Positions 40,182-48,805 of a DNA stretch of 64,000 bases are shown here, piece by piece. The DNA lies in NCBI RefSeq assembly GCF_003231285.1, contig NZ_QKNS01000003.1:310001-374000 (forward strand), given 5' to 3'. Each line of letters starts with the position of its first letter. Position 1 is the first letter of the stretch. Source of the DNA: Hymenobacter sediminis. GTDB taxonomy: Bacteria; Bacteroidota; Bacteroidia; Cytophagales; Hymenobacteraceae. The notes beneath the pieces are model-generated. The model did no database searches, was not told where the DNA came from, and was given only the letters and a program-made list of their open reading frames with translations. The position numbers and the translations under genes were made by a program.

Positions 40182-41783
40182 ATGTCTGCTACCCCCCAAT
40201 CAATAGATCAGGCTTCGTTCCAAAACTCCTTTGTGGAGGAGCTGCGCGGCGAAGCTTCCATGGATAAGCGCCCGCGCCAAGTGCCCGGCTACCACTACTC
40301 CCGCGTGGACCCTACCCCCGTGCAGGACCCCCACCTGCTGGCCTGGTCTGAGGAGCTGGCGGCCTTCCTGGGGCTGCAGCGCCCCCCAGAGCGCGGCCCG
40401 GCCGTAGAGGTGCTGGCCGGCAACCGGCAGGCTACTACCATGAAACCCTTTGCGGCCCGCTACGGCGGCCACCAGTTCGGCAATTGGGCCGGGCAGCTCG
40501 GCGACGGCCGCGCCATTTCTTTGGGCGAGCTAACCGCTGTGGATGGTACTACCTGGGAAATTCAGCTGAAAGGGGCCGGCCCTACGCCTTACTCGCGCCG
40601 CGCCGATGGGCGGGCCGTGCTGCGCTCCTCGGTGAGAGAGTTTCTGTGCTCCGAGGCCATGTACCACCTGGGCGTGCCCACCACCCGCGCCCTGAGCCTA
40701 GTAGCCACCGGCGACGAGGTAATCCGGGACATGTTCTACAACGGTAATGCCCGCCCCGAGCCCGGCGCCATTGTGGCCCGGGTGGCGCCTACCTTCGTGC
40801 GCTTCGGCAACTTCCAGATTTTCCTGGCTACCGGCGAAATCGACAACCTGCGTGCCCTGGCCGACTACGTCATCCGGCGCCACTACCCCGAACTGGGCGA
40901 GCCTTCGCCGGATGTATATGTGCGCTGGTTTGAGGAAGTCTGCCGCCGCACCGCCATCATGATTGCGCACTGGCAGTCAGTGGGGTTTGTGCACGGGGTA
41001 ATGAACACCGACAACATGAGCATCCTGGGCCTCACCATCGACTATGGCCCTTACGGCTGGCTGGAGCCCTACGACCTGGACTGGACGCCCAACACCACCG
41101 ACTTCGGCGGGCGGCGCTATGCCTTCGGACAGCAGCCGCGGGTAGCCCTCTGGAACCTGATGCAGCTGGGCCAGGCCATCCTGCCCCTCGTCAACGACAT
41201 CGAGGAGCTGAACTCTGCCTTGCAGGTGTACGTGGATACGCTAGGCTCTACCCGCCACCATATGATGCTGGCAAAGCTGGGGCTTACTGACCTGACGCCG
41301 CCGGAAGATGAAGGGCTAATAGAGTCTTTAGAGCAGGCCCTGGCAGGATCAGAGGTCGATATGACCGTGTTCTTCCGCCACCTTTCGCATACGGCCCCGG
41401 CCGTGCTGGCCGCCCCGGAAAACGGCGACGCGCAGTGGCGGGAGCTACTGGCCGCCGCTGCCTATTCCATGGCTCCGGCCGAAGAGCAAGCGCTGCTGGG
41501 CTGGCTGCAACGCTACTTTGTGCGGCTGCAGCAGGAGCAGGCCAGTCCGGAGGCTATTCGGGAGAAGATGCTGGCCGCTAACCCCAAGTACGTGCTGCGC
41601 AACTACCTGGCCCAACAGGCCATTGAAGCCGCCGAAACCGGCGACCTGAGCCTGCTGAACCGATTGATGGAAGTGCTGAAAAAGCCTTTTGATGAACAGC
41701 CGGAACACAACGACCTGGCCGCCAAGCGCCCCGACTGGGCCCGTGAAAAGCCAGGTAGCGCTACCCTTTCCTGCAGCTCCTAA
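40182..41783 (+). CDS. selO: Protein adenylyltransferase SelO
   Basis: A pseudokinase-fold enzyme that AMPylates Ser/Thr/Tyr of target proteins, linked to redox homeostasis. The 533 residues show FAARYGGHQFGNWAGQLGDG, IQLKGAGPTPYSRRADGRAV, LRSSVREFLCSEAMYHLGVP, and the metal-binding GVMNTDNMSILGLTIDYGP. The protein ends in LSCSS, the conserved C-terminal Cys that aligns with selenocysteine in eukaryotic SelO. ATG 40182 starts the family-typical sequence. It is monocistronic with a terminator after it. Confidence 0.95.
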   Translation: MSATPQSIDQASFQNSFVEELRGEASMDKRPRQVPGYHYSRVDPTPVQDPHLLAWSEELAAFLGLQRPPERGPAVEVLAGNRQATTMKPFAARYGGHQFGNWAGQLGDGRAISLGELTAVDGTTWEIQLKGAGPTPYSRRADGRAVLRSSVREFLCSEAMYHLGVPTTRALSLVATGDEVIRDMFYNGNARPEPGAIVARVAPTFVRFGNFQIFLATGEIDNLRALADYVIRRHYPELGEPSPDVYVRWFEEVCRRTAIMIAHWQSVGFVHGVMNTDNMSILGLTIDYGPYGWLEPYDLDWTPNTTDFGGRRYAFGQQPRVALWNLMQLGQAILPLVNDIEELNSALQVYVDTLGSTRHHMMLAKLGLTDLTPPEDEGLIESLEQALAGSEVDMTVFFRHLSHTAPAVLAAPENGDAQWRELLAAAAYSMAPAEEQALLGWLQRYFVRLQQEQASPEAIREKMLAANPKYVLRNYLAQQAIEAAETGDLSLLNRLMEVLKKPFDEQPEHNDLAAKRPDWAREKPGSATLSCSS

Positions 41784-41870
41784 GCAAAGACGGGAGAAAA
41801 GCAGCCTGCTTTCCAGGGCTAGGAGGCTAACCTTATGCTTCAACTCAGCGTATCAGACCGTTTTTATGAC

Positions 41871-41904
41871 CAAGCCCGCGGCTATGTAAGTAGTCGCGGG
41901 CTTG
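41871..41904 (+). terminator. Terminator after selO
   Basis: CAAGCCCGCG pairs with CGCGGGCTTG, extended inward by CTA/TAG across one mismatch. ATTTT follows. Confidence 0.7.
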
Positions 41905-41929
41905 ATTTTGCTCAGGAGCACCCGGTTAC

Positions 41930-42322
41930 ATGAAGTTAGTTGCTGATTTTCCCTACCTCAGTATTTACCTGCACACCAGCAAATGCCAAGTACTGGAAAT
42001 GCAATGGAAGGGCTTTGTAAACAGCGCTGACTTTCGGCAAGCCATTAAAACAGGGTTGCAGCTGGCCCGACAATACCAGATAGTAGGGTGGCTGGCCGAC
42101 GACCGGCTGCTGGGAGCAGTGCGCCCTAAAGACCTGGACTGGAGCTTCACGTACCTGCATCCTGAATTGGCTGCTAGTGGCGTAGAACGCTTTGCGCTGC
42201 TGGAAGCAGACGAAACACTTAACCGGTTCATCATTGGGCGCAAGTATGAGGAGGCCGCTTTACCATTTGCACTGCAGCGGTTCACCAACTTGGAAGAAGC
42301 GCGGGAATGGGTGTGCCGCTAA
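41930..42322 (+). CDS. 130-residue protein, STAS/SpoIIAA-like, unknown function
   Basis: Starts MKLVADFPYLSIYLHTSKC. It has an alternating strand/helix pattern with LEMQWKGFVNSADFRQAI, YQIVGWLADDRLLGAVRPKD, VERFALLEADE and NLEEAREWVCR, which resembles small STAS-like (SpoIIAA-like) proteins with a WLADD strand. It lies 86 bp upstream of the LRR-kinase gene on the same strand. A protein of exactly the same length and similar layout is encoded on the opposite strand just after the kinase gene (43787-44179). Function unknown. Confidence 0.7.
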   Translation: MKLVADFPYLSIYLHTSKCQVLEMQWKGFVNSADFRQAIKTGLQLARQYQIVGWLADDRLLGAVRPKDLDWSFTYLHPELAASGVERFALLEADETLNRFIIGRKYEEAALPFALQRFTNLEEAREWVCR

Positions 42323-42408
42323 CCTGAGGCACCCGTGTTAGCAGTTGAAGTCCTACACTGAGGTAGGCAGAGCATGAGAGTCCGGTCTTCCTTTCCCACC
42401 TTTGCCGC

Positions 42409-43755
42409 ATGCACACGCTTGCTCAACTACGCGCCGGGGAACTAGCCGGCGCCACCCGCCTCGACTTATCCGAAGGACTAAGAGAGTTTCCGCGCGAAAT
42501 CTTCGACCTGGCCGATACCCTGGAAATCCTGAACCTGAGCGGCAACCGCCTCTCGGCCCTGCCCTCCGACCTGAGGCGGCTGCAGAAGCTGCGCATCCTG
42601 TTCTGCTCCGATAATCAGTTTACTACCCTCCCGGAAGTGCTGGGCGAGTGCCCCGAGTTGAGCATGATTGGGTTCAAGGCTAACCAGATTCAGACCTTGC
42701 CCGCCGCGGCCCTGCCGCCCAAGCTGCGCTGGCTGATCCTGACCGACAACCAGATCCGGGAGCTGCCGCCGGAAATTGGAGGCTGTCTGCGCCTGCAGAA
42801 GCTGATGCTAGCCGGTAACCAGCTGCAGGAACTGCCCGAAACGCTTGCCAACTGCACCAACCTGGAGTTGCTCCGGATTGCGGCCAACCGCTTCAGCAGC
42901 CTGCCCGAGTGGCTCCTGACCATGCCCCGCCTGACGTGGCTGGCTTTTGCTGGTAACCCGTTCAGCCAGCCCGCAGAGGCCGCCGCGGAAGCTCGTAATC
43001 CTATCCGGAGTATAGCGTGGGGTAGCCTGGCTGTAGCGCAAAAACTGGGTGAAGGCGCTTCGGGTGTAATTTATCGGGCCCAGTGGGAGCCGTCCGGTAA
43101 GGCGGCAGAAGCGGTAGCCGTGAAGCTGTTCAAAGGTGCCCTCACCAGCGACGGACTCCCCCACAGCGAAATGGTAGCTTGCATCAGCGCCGGAGCTCAT
43201 CCCAGCCTTATCCATGTGCAGGGCAAAATAGCGGAACATCCCACGCAGGCCGAAGGCTTAGTGCTGGAGCTGATTGATCCGACGTTCCGCATCCTGGCCG
43301 GTCCACCCAGCTTCGCCTCCTGCACCCGCGACGTGTATGTTCCCGAAACCCATTTCACGCCCGAAGTGGCTTTGCGCATTGCGCAAGGGGTAGCCGGGGC
43401 AGTAGCTCACCTCCACGCCCGCGGCATATTGCACGGCGACGTGTACGCTCATAACATTCTCACGAGCCCCGCCGGCCAGGCCCTGCTCAGTGACTTTGGA
43501 GCAGCCAGCTTCCTTACGCCCGGTCAGCCCGACACTGCCCTGGCCCTGCAGCGCCTGGAGGTGCGGGCGTTTGGGTGCCTGCTGGAAGAGCTGCTGGAGC
43601 GCACCGACTCGGCCACCTTTCCGGCCGCGGCGCAGGCGCTGTGGGCGCTTCAGCAGGAGTGCGTGCAACCCAACGTAGCGGCCCGGCCATTATTCCTTGA
43701 GGTTCAGAATGCTTTAGCAGAAATTTCGGTGTCGGGTCCGATGGGCATTGGGTAG
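42409..43755 (+). CDS. Leucine-rich-repeat protein kinase
   Basis: A cytoplasmic 448-residue protein combining eukaryotic-like modules. Residues 18-195 are about seven leucine-rich repeats (ILNLSGNRLSALPSDLRRL, LRILFCSDNQFTTLPEVL, LRWLILTDNQIRELPPEI). Residues 205-440 are a protein kinase: glycine loop KLGEGASGVIYRAQW, Lys in AVAVKLFKG, catalytic loop ILHGDVYAHNIL (about 340-351) and SDFGAASF. The catalytic Asp, Asn and DFG Asp are present, so it is predicted active, but the usual HRD is HGD. Two 130-residue proteins flank it. CACCTTTG at 42397-42404 directly before the ATG may be a promoter box. Confidence 0.9.
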   Translation: MHTLAQLRAGELAGATRLDLSEGLREFPREIFDLADTLEILNLSGNRLSALPSDLRRLQKLRILFCSDNQFTTLPEVLGECPELSMIGFKANQIQTLPAAALPPKLRWLILTDNQIRELPPEIGGCLRLQKLMLAGNQLQELPETLANCTNLELLRIAANRFSSLPEWLLTMPRLTWLAFAGNPFSQPAEAAAEARNPIRSIAWGSLAVAQKLGEGASGVIYRAQWEPSGKAAEAVAVKLFKGALTSDGLPHSEMVACISAGAHPSLIHVQGKIAEHPTQAEGLVLELIDPTFRILAGPPSFASCTRDVYVPETHFTPEVALRIAQGVAGAVAHLHARGILHGDVYAHNILTSPAGQALLSDFGAASFLTPGQPDTALALQRLEVRAFGCLLEELLERTDSATFPAAAQALWALQQECVQPNVAARPLFLEVQNALAEISVSGPMGIG

Positions 43756-43786
43756 CGCCTACCCCCAGCTTGGCAGTTAAGCGGCT

Positions 43787-44179
43787 TTAAGCCTGCCGCA
43801 GCAGCCAGGTGTAGGCGGTAGCCACGTCGTCAAACAGCACTACCATAGGCCTGGTGACAAACTGCATGGCCGTATCCATGGACTTGCGCGCCGACCAGTT
43901 GGGCGGGCACACCCAAGCCACAAACTGCATGCCTTCATCGGCCAGGGCCTGGTAGTACTCGCCGCCGACCCACCGGGCCCCCTCTTCCCAGCTGCTGGTT
44001 ACCAGGCTGTTGTCGTTGAGCATCTTGTGGCAGGGATACCGGTGTAAGTGGCTCAGCACCAAGTTGCCACCCGCCTGAGCTGAAGCAGCGTCGTGCACGC
44101 CCCGCCATTCCACGTATAGCCAAATATGGTCAGGGTCAAAGGAAATGGAGAGGGGAGGGGAGTCGTAGAGAATTTTCAT
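43787..44179 (-). CDS. 130-residue protein, STAS-like, unknown function
   Basis: Starts MKILYDSPPLSISFDPDHIW. Its plan is similar to the protein at 41930-42322: LYVEWRGVHDAASAQAGGNL, a hydrophobic strand near MQFVAWVCPP, MDTAMQFVTRPMVVLF and a C-terminal ATAYTWLLRQA helix. Sequence identity is low, so the relationship is an inference from length, starts (MK-L-DxPxLSI), the W-x-G motif and fold pattern. It is convergent with the LRR-kinase gene. Function unknown. Confidence 0.7.
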   Translation of the reverse strand: MKILYDSPPLSISFDPDHIWLYVEWRGVHDAASAQAGGNLVLSHLHRYPCHKMLNDNSLVTSSWEEGARWVGGEYYQALADEGMQFVAWVCPPNWSARKSMDTAMQFVTRPMVVLFDDVATAYTWLLRQA

Positions 44180-44266
44180 GCAGCAGACAGACTGAGCGTA
44201 GCGGATGTGCCTCGCTTACTATCTGAAAGTAAGCAGGTTAAGTGGTAACCTCAACACAAAGGTAGT

Positions 44267-44716
44267 ATGATCCGCTGGATAGACGTCCTGAAGTTTGCCA
44301 AATACAGCAACCCCGAGCCACCGCGCCGCCTAGAGCTGCCGGAGGCCGCGTGGCAGGCCCGGCTTAGCCCCACCCGGTATCAGGTGCTGCGCCAAAAAGC
44401 CACCGAGCCGCCCTACCGCAACGCCTATTGCCGCTCCTACGAGCCCGGGGTGTACGCCTGCGCCGGCTGCGGCACGGTGCTATTTGACTCCGCCACGAAG
44501 TACCACGCCATATCGGGCTGGCCTAGTTTCACCCAGCCGGTTGCCAAAAACGTTATTCGCTACGCCTTCGATGCCAGCCATAACATGGACCGCATAGAGG
44601 CCCTGTGTAATATCTGTGGCGGCCACCTGGGCCACGTATTCCCCGACGGGCCCGAGCCCAGCGGCCTACGCTACTGCATGAACTCCGAGAGCTTGGTGCA
44701 GTTGCCGCCCAGCTAG
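44267..44716 (+). CDS. msrB: Peptide-methionine (R)-S-oxide reductase MsrB
   Basis: Reduces methionine-R-sulfoxide in proteins. The 149 residues include the zinc cysteines in YACAGCGTVLFDS and ALCNICGGHLGHVF, the substrate-pocket segment HAISGWPSFTQPV, and the catalytic Cys in SGLRYCMNSESL. There is no signal peptide, so it is cytoplasmic. The N-terminal 30 residues are a variable extension. Tail-to-tail with the next gene. Confidence 0.95.
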   Translation: MIRWIDVLKFAKYSNPEPPRRLELPEAAWQARLSPTRYQVLRQKATEPPYRNAYCRSYEPGVYACAGCGTVLFDSATKYHAISGWPSFTQPVAKNVIRYAFDASHNMDRIEALCNICGGHLGHVFPDGPEPSGLRYCMNSESLVQLPPS

Positions 44717-44742
44717 GGGGTAGGGCGCCTGGTGTGCCTGAG

Positions 44743-46275
44743 CTACTGAACCCAGCCTGCGCCCTGCAGAAACTGAACCAGGCTCGGGTCATCAGCCGAT
44801 AACGGCGGCAGCCAGATATCAACCTGCTCGCGGTGCCACCACAGGCCCTCGGGGTTGCCCGGTGGGGCAAAGCGGTAGCGGTAGCGCACTGCCCGAATGT
44901 AGCGCGGTGGCTTGTTCGGGAAAGGACTGCGGGCAAACAACCCTACCGCGCCGGGGTCATTGTGCAGTAGCTTCCAAACCAGGTGCAGGGTCCAGGGATA
45001 CTCGTTGGGCGAGGCCATAGCGGCAAACCACATCTGCCAATCGAGGCGCAGCTGGTAGGGCGCAACCTGCGGCGGGCGCTGGTCGAGGGCTACGGGCAGG
45101 CCTCTATAAATGTAGGGTTGCCAGTTAGCCTGTTCGCTCGGGTTTTCGTCCAGGGTGCCCTCAAACACCACGTTTAGCCGCTCCTGACCTACCGTCCCGA
45201 AGGCTCCGTAGGTGTTTACCAGCTCCAGCGGGTCGAAGGACGTATTCATGATCTGGCCGGGCGAAACCAGGTTCAGCGCCGGCTGAATGCTCAGCAAGCC
45301 AACAATCCCTGTTACCACCCAACTCGTCAGGCGCATGGGCCGGGAGTCTTCGGCTTGCTCCGCCGCGGCGGCCGCCTTTCGGACCAGGCGCTGGGGTAGC
45401 ACCCGGGCCCAGAAGCTGTCATCGAAGCAGGCCAGCGCCGGCACGATGGTCAGCCAGTTCAGAAACGAGAGGTTGCCGCTGACAATGATGTTGAGCTGAA
45501 ACAGAATAATGGCTCCGCCTGCTAAGTGCCGCGCCAGCCGGGGGGCAAAAACGAAGAAAGGGGCCACCAACTCGGCCAGCCAGTTAAACCACACGCCCGC
45601 CTGCAACATCGGGCGCGGCAAAAAGTGAAACCACCGGCTCAGGGGCCCCGGTATGGGTTGGGTTTCGAAGTGGTAATAGAGAGCCGTGCTGTTGCGCCAT
45701 ATTTCGTCGCCGCGCACCTTAATCAGCCCCGCTCCCAGCATAATGCGAAAGGCCAGCCACCGAAACAGCACGATAATGGGGTAGGGCGGCGCGTACCGCG
45801 GAAAGGGCCGCATATCGAGCAGCGGACACAGAAAAATAGCCAGGAAACCCGTTTCCAACAGCTGAATCTCCCAGCCGTAGCCGTACCACTCCTGCCCTAC
45901 GTGCACAAACGACATGTACAGCATCCAAAGCAGCGCCAGTACCAAGGCGTTGGCGAAGCCCGCTACGACCAGGCAGGAAAGCAACAGGCCCACCCAGGCT
46001 CCCACGAGCAGGGCAGTATCAGAATGCCAAAACCAGAAAAAAGAAGGCAGGCGCGCAAACCCCGCCCAATCGGAGCCCAGCACCTGGCTTATCTGGCTCA
46101 GGTAAGAGCCAACAGGCAAAAGGCCCTGGGAGCCCATCAGGGGTAGTACTTGCTGCACGGCCACCAGAAAGGCCACTGCATACAGCGCCCCCAACAGGCG
46201 CAGAAGTACAAACCGGGTAAGCCAGTACGTAGAAGGCGTACCGGGCACCAAACCAAGAGCAGAGCCGCTATCCAT
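44743..46275 (-). CDS. Lipase maturation factor-like membrane protein
   Basis: A 510-residue polytopic membrane protein similar to the LMF1 family. The N-terminus STYWLTRFVLLRLLGALYAV and AFLVAVQQVLPLMGSQGLLPV is the family signature. About eight membrane segments follow in the first 370 residues, then a soluble domain with YRGLPVALDQRPPQVAPYQL and LDWQMWFAAMA and a C-terminal PPRYIRAVRYRYRF segment. In animals LMF1 assists lipase folding in the ER; the bacterial role is unknown. Start 46275 (MDSGSALGLV) is preferred over 46329. Confidence 0.88.
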   Translation of the reverse strand: MDSGSALGLVPGTPSTYWLTRFVLLRLLGALYAVAFLVAVQQVLPLMGSQGLLPVGSYLSQISQVLGSDWAGFARLPSFFWFWHSDTALLVGAWVGLLLSCLVVAGFANALVLALLWMLYMSFVHVGQEWYGYGWEIQLLETGFLAIFLCPLLDMRPFPRYAPPYPIIVLFRWLAFRIMLGAGLIKVRGDEIWRNSTALYYHFETQPIPGPLSRWFHFLPRPMLQAGVWFNWLAELVAPFFVFAPRLARHLAGGAIILFQLNIIVSGNLSFLNWLTIVPALACFDDSFWARVLPQRLVRKAAAAAEQAEDSRPMRLTSWVVTGIVGLLSIQPALNLVSPGQIMNTSFDPLELVNTYGAFGTVGQERLNVVFEGTLDENPSEQANWQPYIYRGLPVALDQRPPQVAPYQLRLDWQMWFAAMASPNEYPWTLHLVWKLLHNDPGAVGLFARSPFPNKPPRYIRAVRYRYRFAPPGNPEGLWWHREQVDIWLPPLSADDPSLVQFLQGAGWVQ

Positions 46276-46671
46276 GTTGTGTTGAATGCCAGAATGCAGC
46301 CCTGTGGCAGGGCTGCCGGGGAGGATCACCGATATAGTGGGCGCGACCAGGTAGGGGTAGCTGAATACCCTTGTCTGGCAGTGGCCGCTGGCAACTACAT
46401 ACTACGGAACGGCAGGTTGGTTTTGGTCGAGTTTGGGCAAGCTGGACCCTGCAGCGCACTATTAAAGCCACCTACTGCGGAGGCTTACGCCGACATAAGG
46501 GGGGTAGAGCTGCGCTGCAAACTTCATCGAGCCAGCACGTAGCCCGCTGCCAGACCAATGGGCAGAAAAAGGCATTCTGCGGCGTGTATGATTACGGCAG
46601 GGGAAGTTGGTGCTGACGAAGATTATGTGGGTTCAGGCATGCTGCCTACCCCCGTCACCGGGCCGAATCTA
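46276..46671. other. Intergenic region, nothing recognised
   Basis: This 396-bp stretch upstream of the membrane protein gene contains no protein-like frame, tRNA or clear hairpin. Short open frames on the plus strand here have no supporting features. Confidence 0.4.
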
Positions 46672-46821
46672 CTAGGCGGCCAACCGGTCTTCTTGTTCTT
46701 CTATGGCTGGGTGAAGCTCATACTCGAGCTGTTCCAGAAGTTCAAAATCCAGCTGCGTATACTCGTCCATCAGGATGAGCTCAGCAGCGGCAAAGGCGGA
46801 AGTGGAGTGCTGGGTCATCAT
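46672..46821 (-). CDS. Very small acidic protein, hypothetical
   Basis: A 49-codon frame opening MMTQHSTSAFAAAELILMDE and ending EEQEDRLAA before TAG. The product is acidic, with an amphipathic helix DEYTQLDFELLEQLEYELHP. The sequence looks protein-like and begins with two consecutive ATG codons. No homologue is recognised. It could be an orphan small protein or a chance frame. Confidence 0.4.
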   Translation of the reverse strand: MMTQHSTSAFAAAELILMDEYTQLDFELLEQLEYELHPAIEEQEDRLAA

Positions 46822-46936
46822 ACCTGCCTATACCCATCTGCTCCCGGCTAAGTTTCATTACCCCGCCCAAATGCCATCATCTTATGGGTGGATGCGTATG
46901 TCTTTCGGTACCCTTTTTCTACCCCCTTTCGGCGGC

Positions 46937-47164
46937 ATGAGCTACTTCCACGATACCCTACTGCGCTATGGCTTTACGGAGCAGCGCGAAGGTTTCTATA
47001 CTTACCCCACCGCACCGGGCGGCCCCCTGTACTGCCTGACCAGCGAAAGCGGCTACCCCCGGCAACTGCTGCTCTGGCAGCCGCACCGGGTCCTGCTGCA
47101 GGGCGAGGTAGTAACCCTGGCCGCGCTGGAGCAGGTGCTGGGCCGGGTGCTGCCTTCTGCCTAG
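46937..47164 (+). CDS. Small protein, SxxxxLxxxGF type, hypothetical
   Basis: A 75-residue product starting MSYFHDTLLRYGFTEQREGF. The plan resembles the products at 59478 and 59765: a short N-terminal helix ending in Gly-Phe, then beta strands (GGPLYCLTSES, LLLWQPHRVLLQGEVV) and a C-terminal helix (TLAALEQVLGRVL). The start at 46937 is chosen by that similarity; the open frame extends upstream to 46775. Function unknown. Confidence 0.6.
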   Translation: MSYFHDTLLRYGFTEQREGFYTYPTAPGGPLYCLTSESGYPRQLLLWQPHRVLLQGEVVTLAALEQVLGRVLPSA

Positions 47165-47183
47165 AAAGCAGGGGCAGCCCGGG

Positions 47184-48494
47184 TTAGTCGAGGTGCTCTA
47201 TCACCATTTTGCCGGGGTAGTATGTATCGTCATATTGGTAGTAATCGGGGCGAATGGGCGTGCTGACGCTGATAAAGCCGCGGTTGCCATCCTTGAACAG
47301 CTTGTAGGGGTACTGGCGGGTTTTCCAGGTCCGCAGGCGGCGGTAATCATTGAGGGAGAAGACCTCCACGGCCCTCCCCGAGGTGCCGGCGTACAGGGTC
47401 TGGGCCTCGGCATCAAAACCAAAGCAGGTAAACTCCCGGTTGCCGCTGCGTGGCAGGCTCGTCAGATACGTCATGCTGCGGCTGTACACCGCGCCCTGGG
47501 AGCCTGTCACGTACCAGTCGCCGGTGGGCGAGAACTCAAACAGGCGGCTATCGAGAGGGTAGTCGCTGTGGTAGAGGTCGTTCTGGGAAGACAATAGGCT
47601 GCCAGCGGGTGAAAAGCGGAAAAGGACCTGATCAGTAGGGAAAGAGGAAAGGGTGAGGCTGATCAGGCTGGTATTGGTGCCAGGTATTTTTTTCAGGCGC
47701 ATACCGCTCCGGGCTCGCCAGTCTCCTTGCGAAACCTCTGCCTTCGTAGCCCGGTCGAAAGCCTTTAGCGGACTGCCGAAGGAGTAGTAGGTGCTCGACA
47801 CAAAAAGCTGGTTATTGTTGGCTACTACGTCCGTTAGTTGGCCCATGTGAGTATCCAGCTCATCGAGTTTGGTAAGGGTAGCCGCGTCGTAAATCAGGAT
47901 GCGGCCATCCTGGCAGGGTACGTAGAGTTCCTGCCGGCCCTGGTAAGAGCTTAAACTGCCGTACCCGATGGTCTGGCCTACCTGTATATCCTTAACCTGG
48001 CCGCTCTCCACACTGAACCTGCGGATGGTGCCACGCTTGTCAAAAAAGAACAGGCTCCGGCTCTGGCTGTCGTACTGCACATCGAAGGTAAAGGCCTCCA
48101 CACTCTGCACGCCGGGCCGGCGGTGCGTGACGATGTTGCTTTCAATGGTGCGGCCCGAAGACAACACCCCCACCACCTGGTACTGCACGTAGCCGGTATA
48201 AGGCATACCCACGTCGCGGTGGCGGCCAATAAACTGTGCCCGGATGGGGAAGGTAGCTTCTGGTTTCGTTGGTTCGGTTGGGCTTTCCTTCCGGATAACG
48301 CGGTACTCCACAAAATCGGGGTTGTTGAGCGCCGACCACGTCAGGTTGGCAACGGAGTCGCCCTGCAGCTGTAGCTCGTTCAGCTTGATGCTGTCAGTGA
48401 GCGGCGCAGTGGGGGCGGGGTCTTCGGTTTTCTTGGATTCGCAGGCCGCCACTAAGGTCAGCAGAAACAACAGGAAGGGTAAAGGTTTAGGCAT
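47184..48494 (-). CDS. Lipoprotein with Fn3-like and beta-propeller regions
   Basis: A 436-residue lipoprotein with signal FLLFLLTLVAACES (lipid Cys near 18). Residues 30-125 resemble a fibronectin type III-like domain (NLTWSALNNPDFVEYRVIRK). The rest has repeated strands with a YVTN/WD-like propeller pattern (LYVPCQDGRILIYDAATLTK, GQLTDVVANNNQLFVSSTYY, LYAGTSGRAVEVFSLNDYRR). It is likely outer-membrane anchored. Function unknown. A CCTACCCC motif precedes the start. Confidence 0.8.
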   Translation of the reverse strand: MPKPLPFLLFLLTLVAACESKKTEDPAPTAPLTDSIKLNELQLQGDSVANLTWSALNNPDFVEYRVIRKESPTEPTKPEATFPIRAQFIGRHRDVGMPYTGYVQYQVVGVLSSGRTIESNIVTHRRPGVQSVEAFTFDVQYDSQSRSLFFFDKRGTIRRFSVESGQVKDIQVGQTIGYGSLSSYQGRQELYVPCQDGRILIYDAATLTKLDELDTHMGQLTDVVANNNQLFVSSTYYSFGSPLKAFDRATKAEVSQGDWRARSGMRLKKIPGTNTSLISLTLSSFPTDQVLFRFSPAGSLLSSQNDLYHSDYPLDSRLFEFSPTGDWYVTGSQGAVYSRSMTYLTSLPRSGNREFTCFGFDAEAQTLYAGTSGRAVEVFSLNDYRRLRTWKTRQYPYKLFKDGNRGFISVSTPIRPDYYQYDDTYYPGKMVIEHLD

Positions 48495-48805
48495 AGATAG
48501 GGGGTAGGGAGTGGTAATAGAAAGGGGAAAATGGAGAGGTAATAATAAGCTTGTGCCCAGAAGCGTGTCCTGCTGGCCAAGCCTTCGGAACGGTAATATT
48601 AGGTAGGATTTTGGCCAGCTAAAAATGCCGGCCGCTACCCCCCGCGGCGGTCCTGTTTTTCACGCGCTAATCAGAGCCGCGCAGCAGGCAGGCCATAACC
48701 CTGAGGGCAGGAAACTGGTAACAGCAGGGACTGGCTGCGCTCGGGCCAAAGCTACTACCCCACTGGCAGCCCCGAGCGCGTCGCACGGGCCCACTCTCCT
48801 CCGCT
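48495..48805. other. Divergent intergenic region, nothing recognised
   Basis: The 311-bp gap between the divergent lipoprotein and uvrA-like genes shows no clear promoter consensus, hairpin or gene. Confidence 0.4.

Noticed and set aside
41930..44179. Toxin-antitoxin interpretation of the small proteins flanking the LRR kinase
   Set aside because: The small genes are on opposite strands, are 130 residues each, and are not in the tight two-gene overlap typical of toxin-antitoxin modules.
46371..46851. Plus-strand frames of 80-97 codons upstream of the small gene at 46937
   Set aside because: No signal peptide, motif or neighbour support. One is opposite the more plausible small minus-strand frame 46672-46821.
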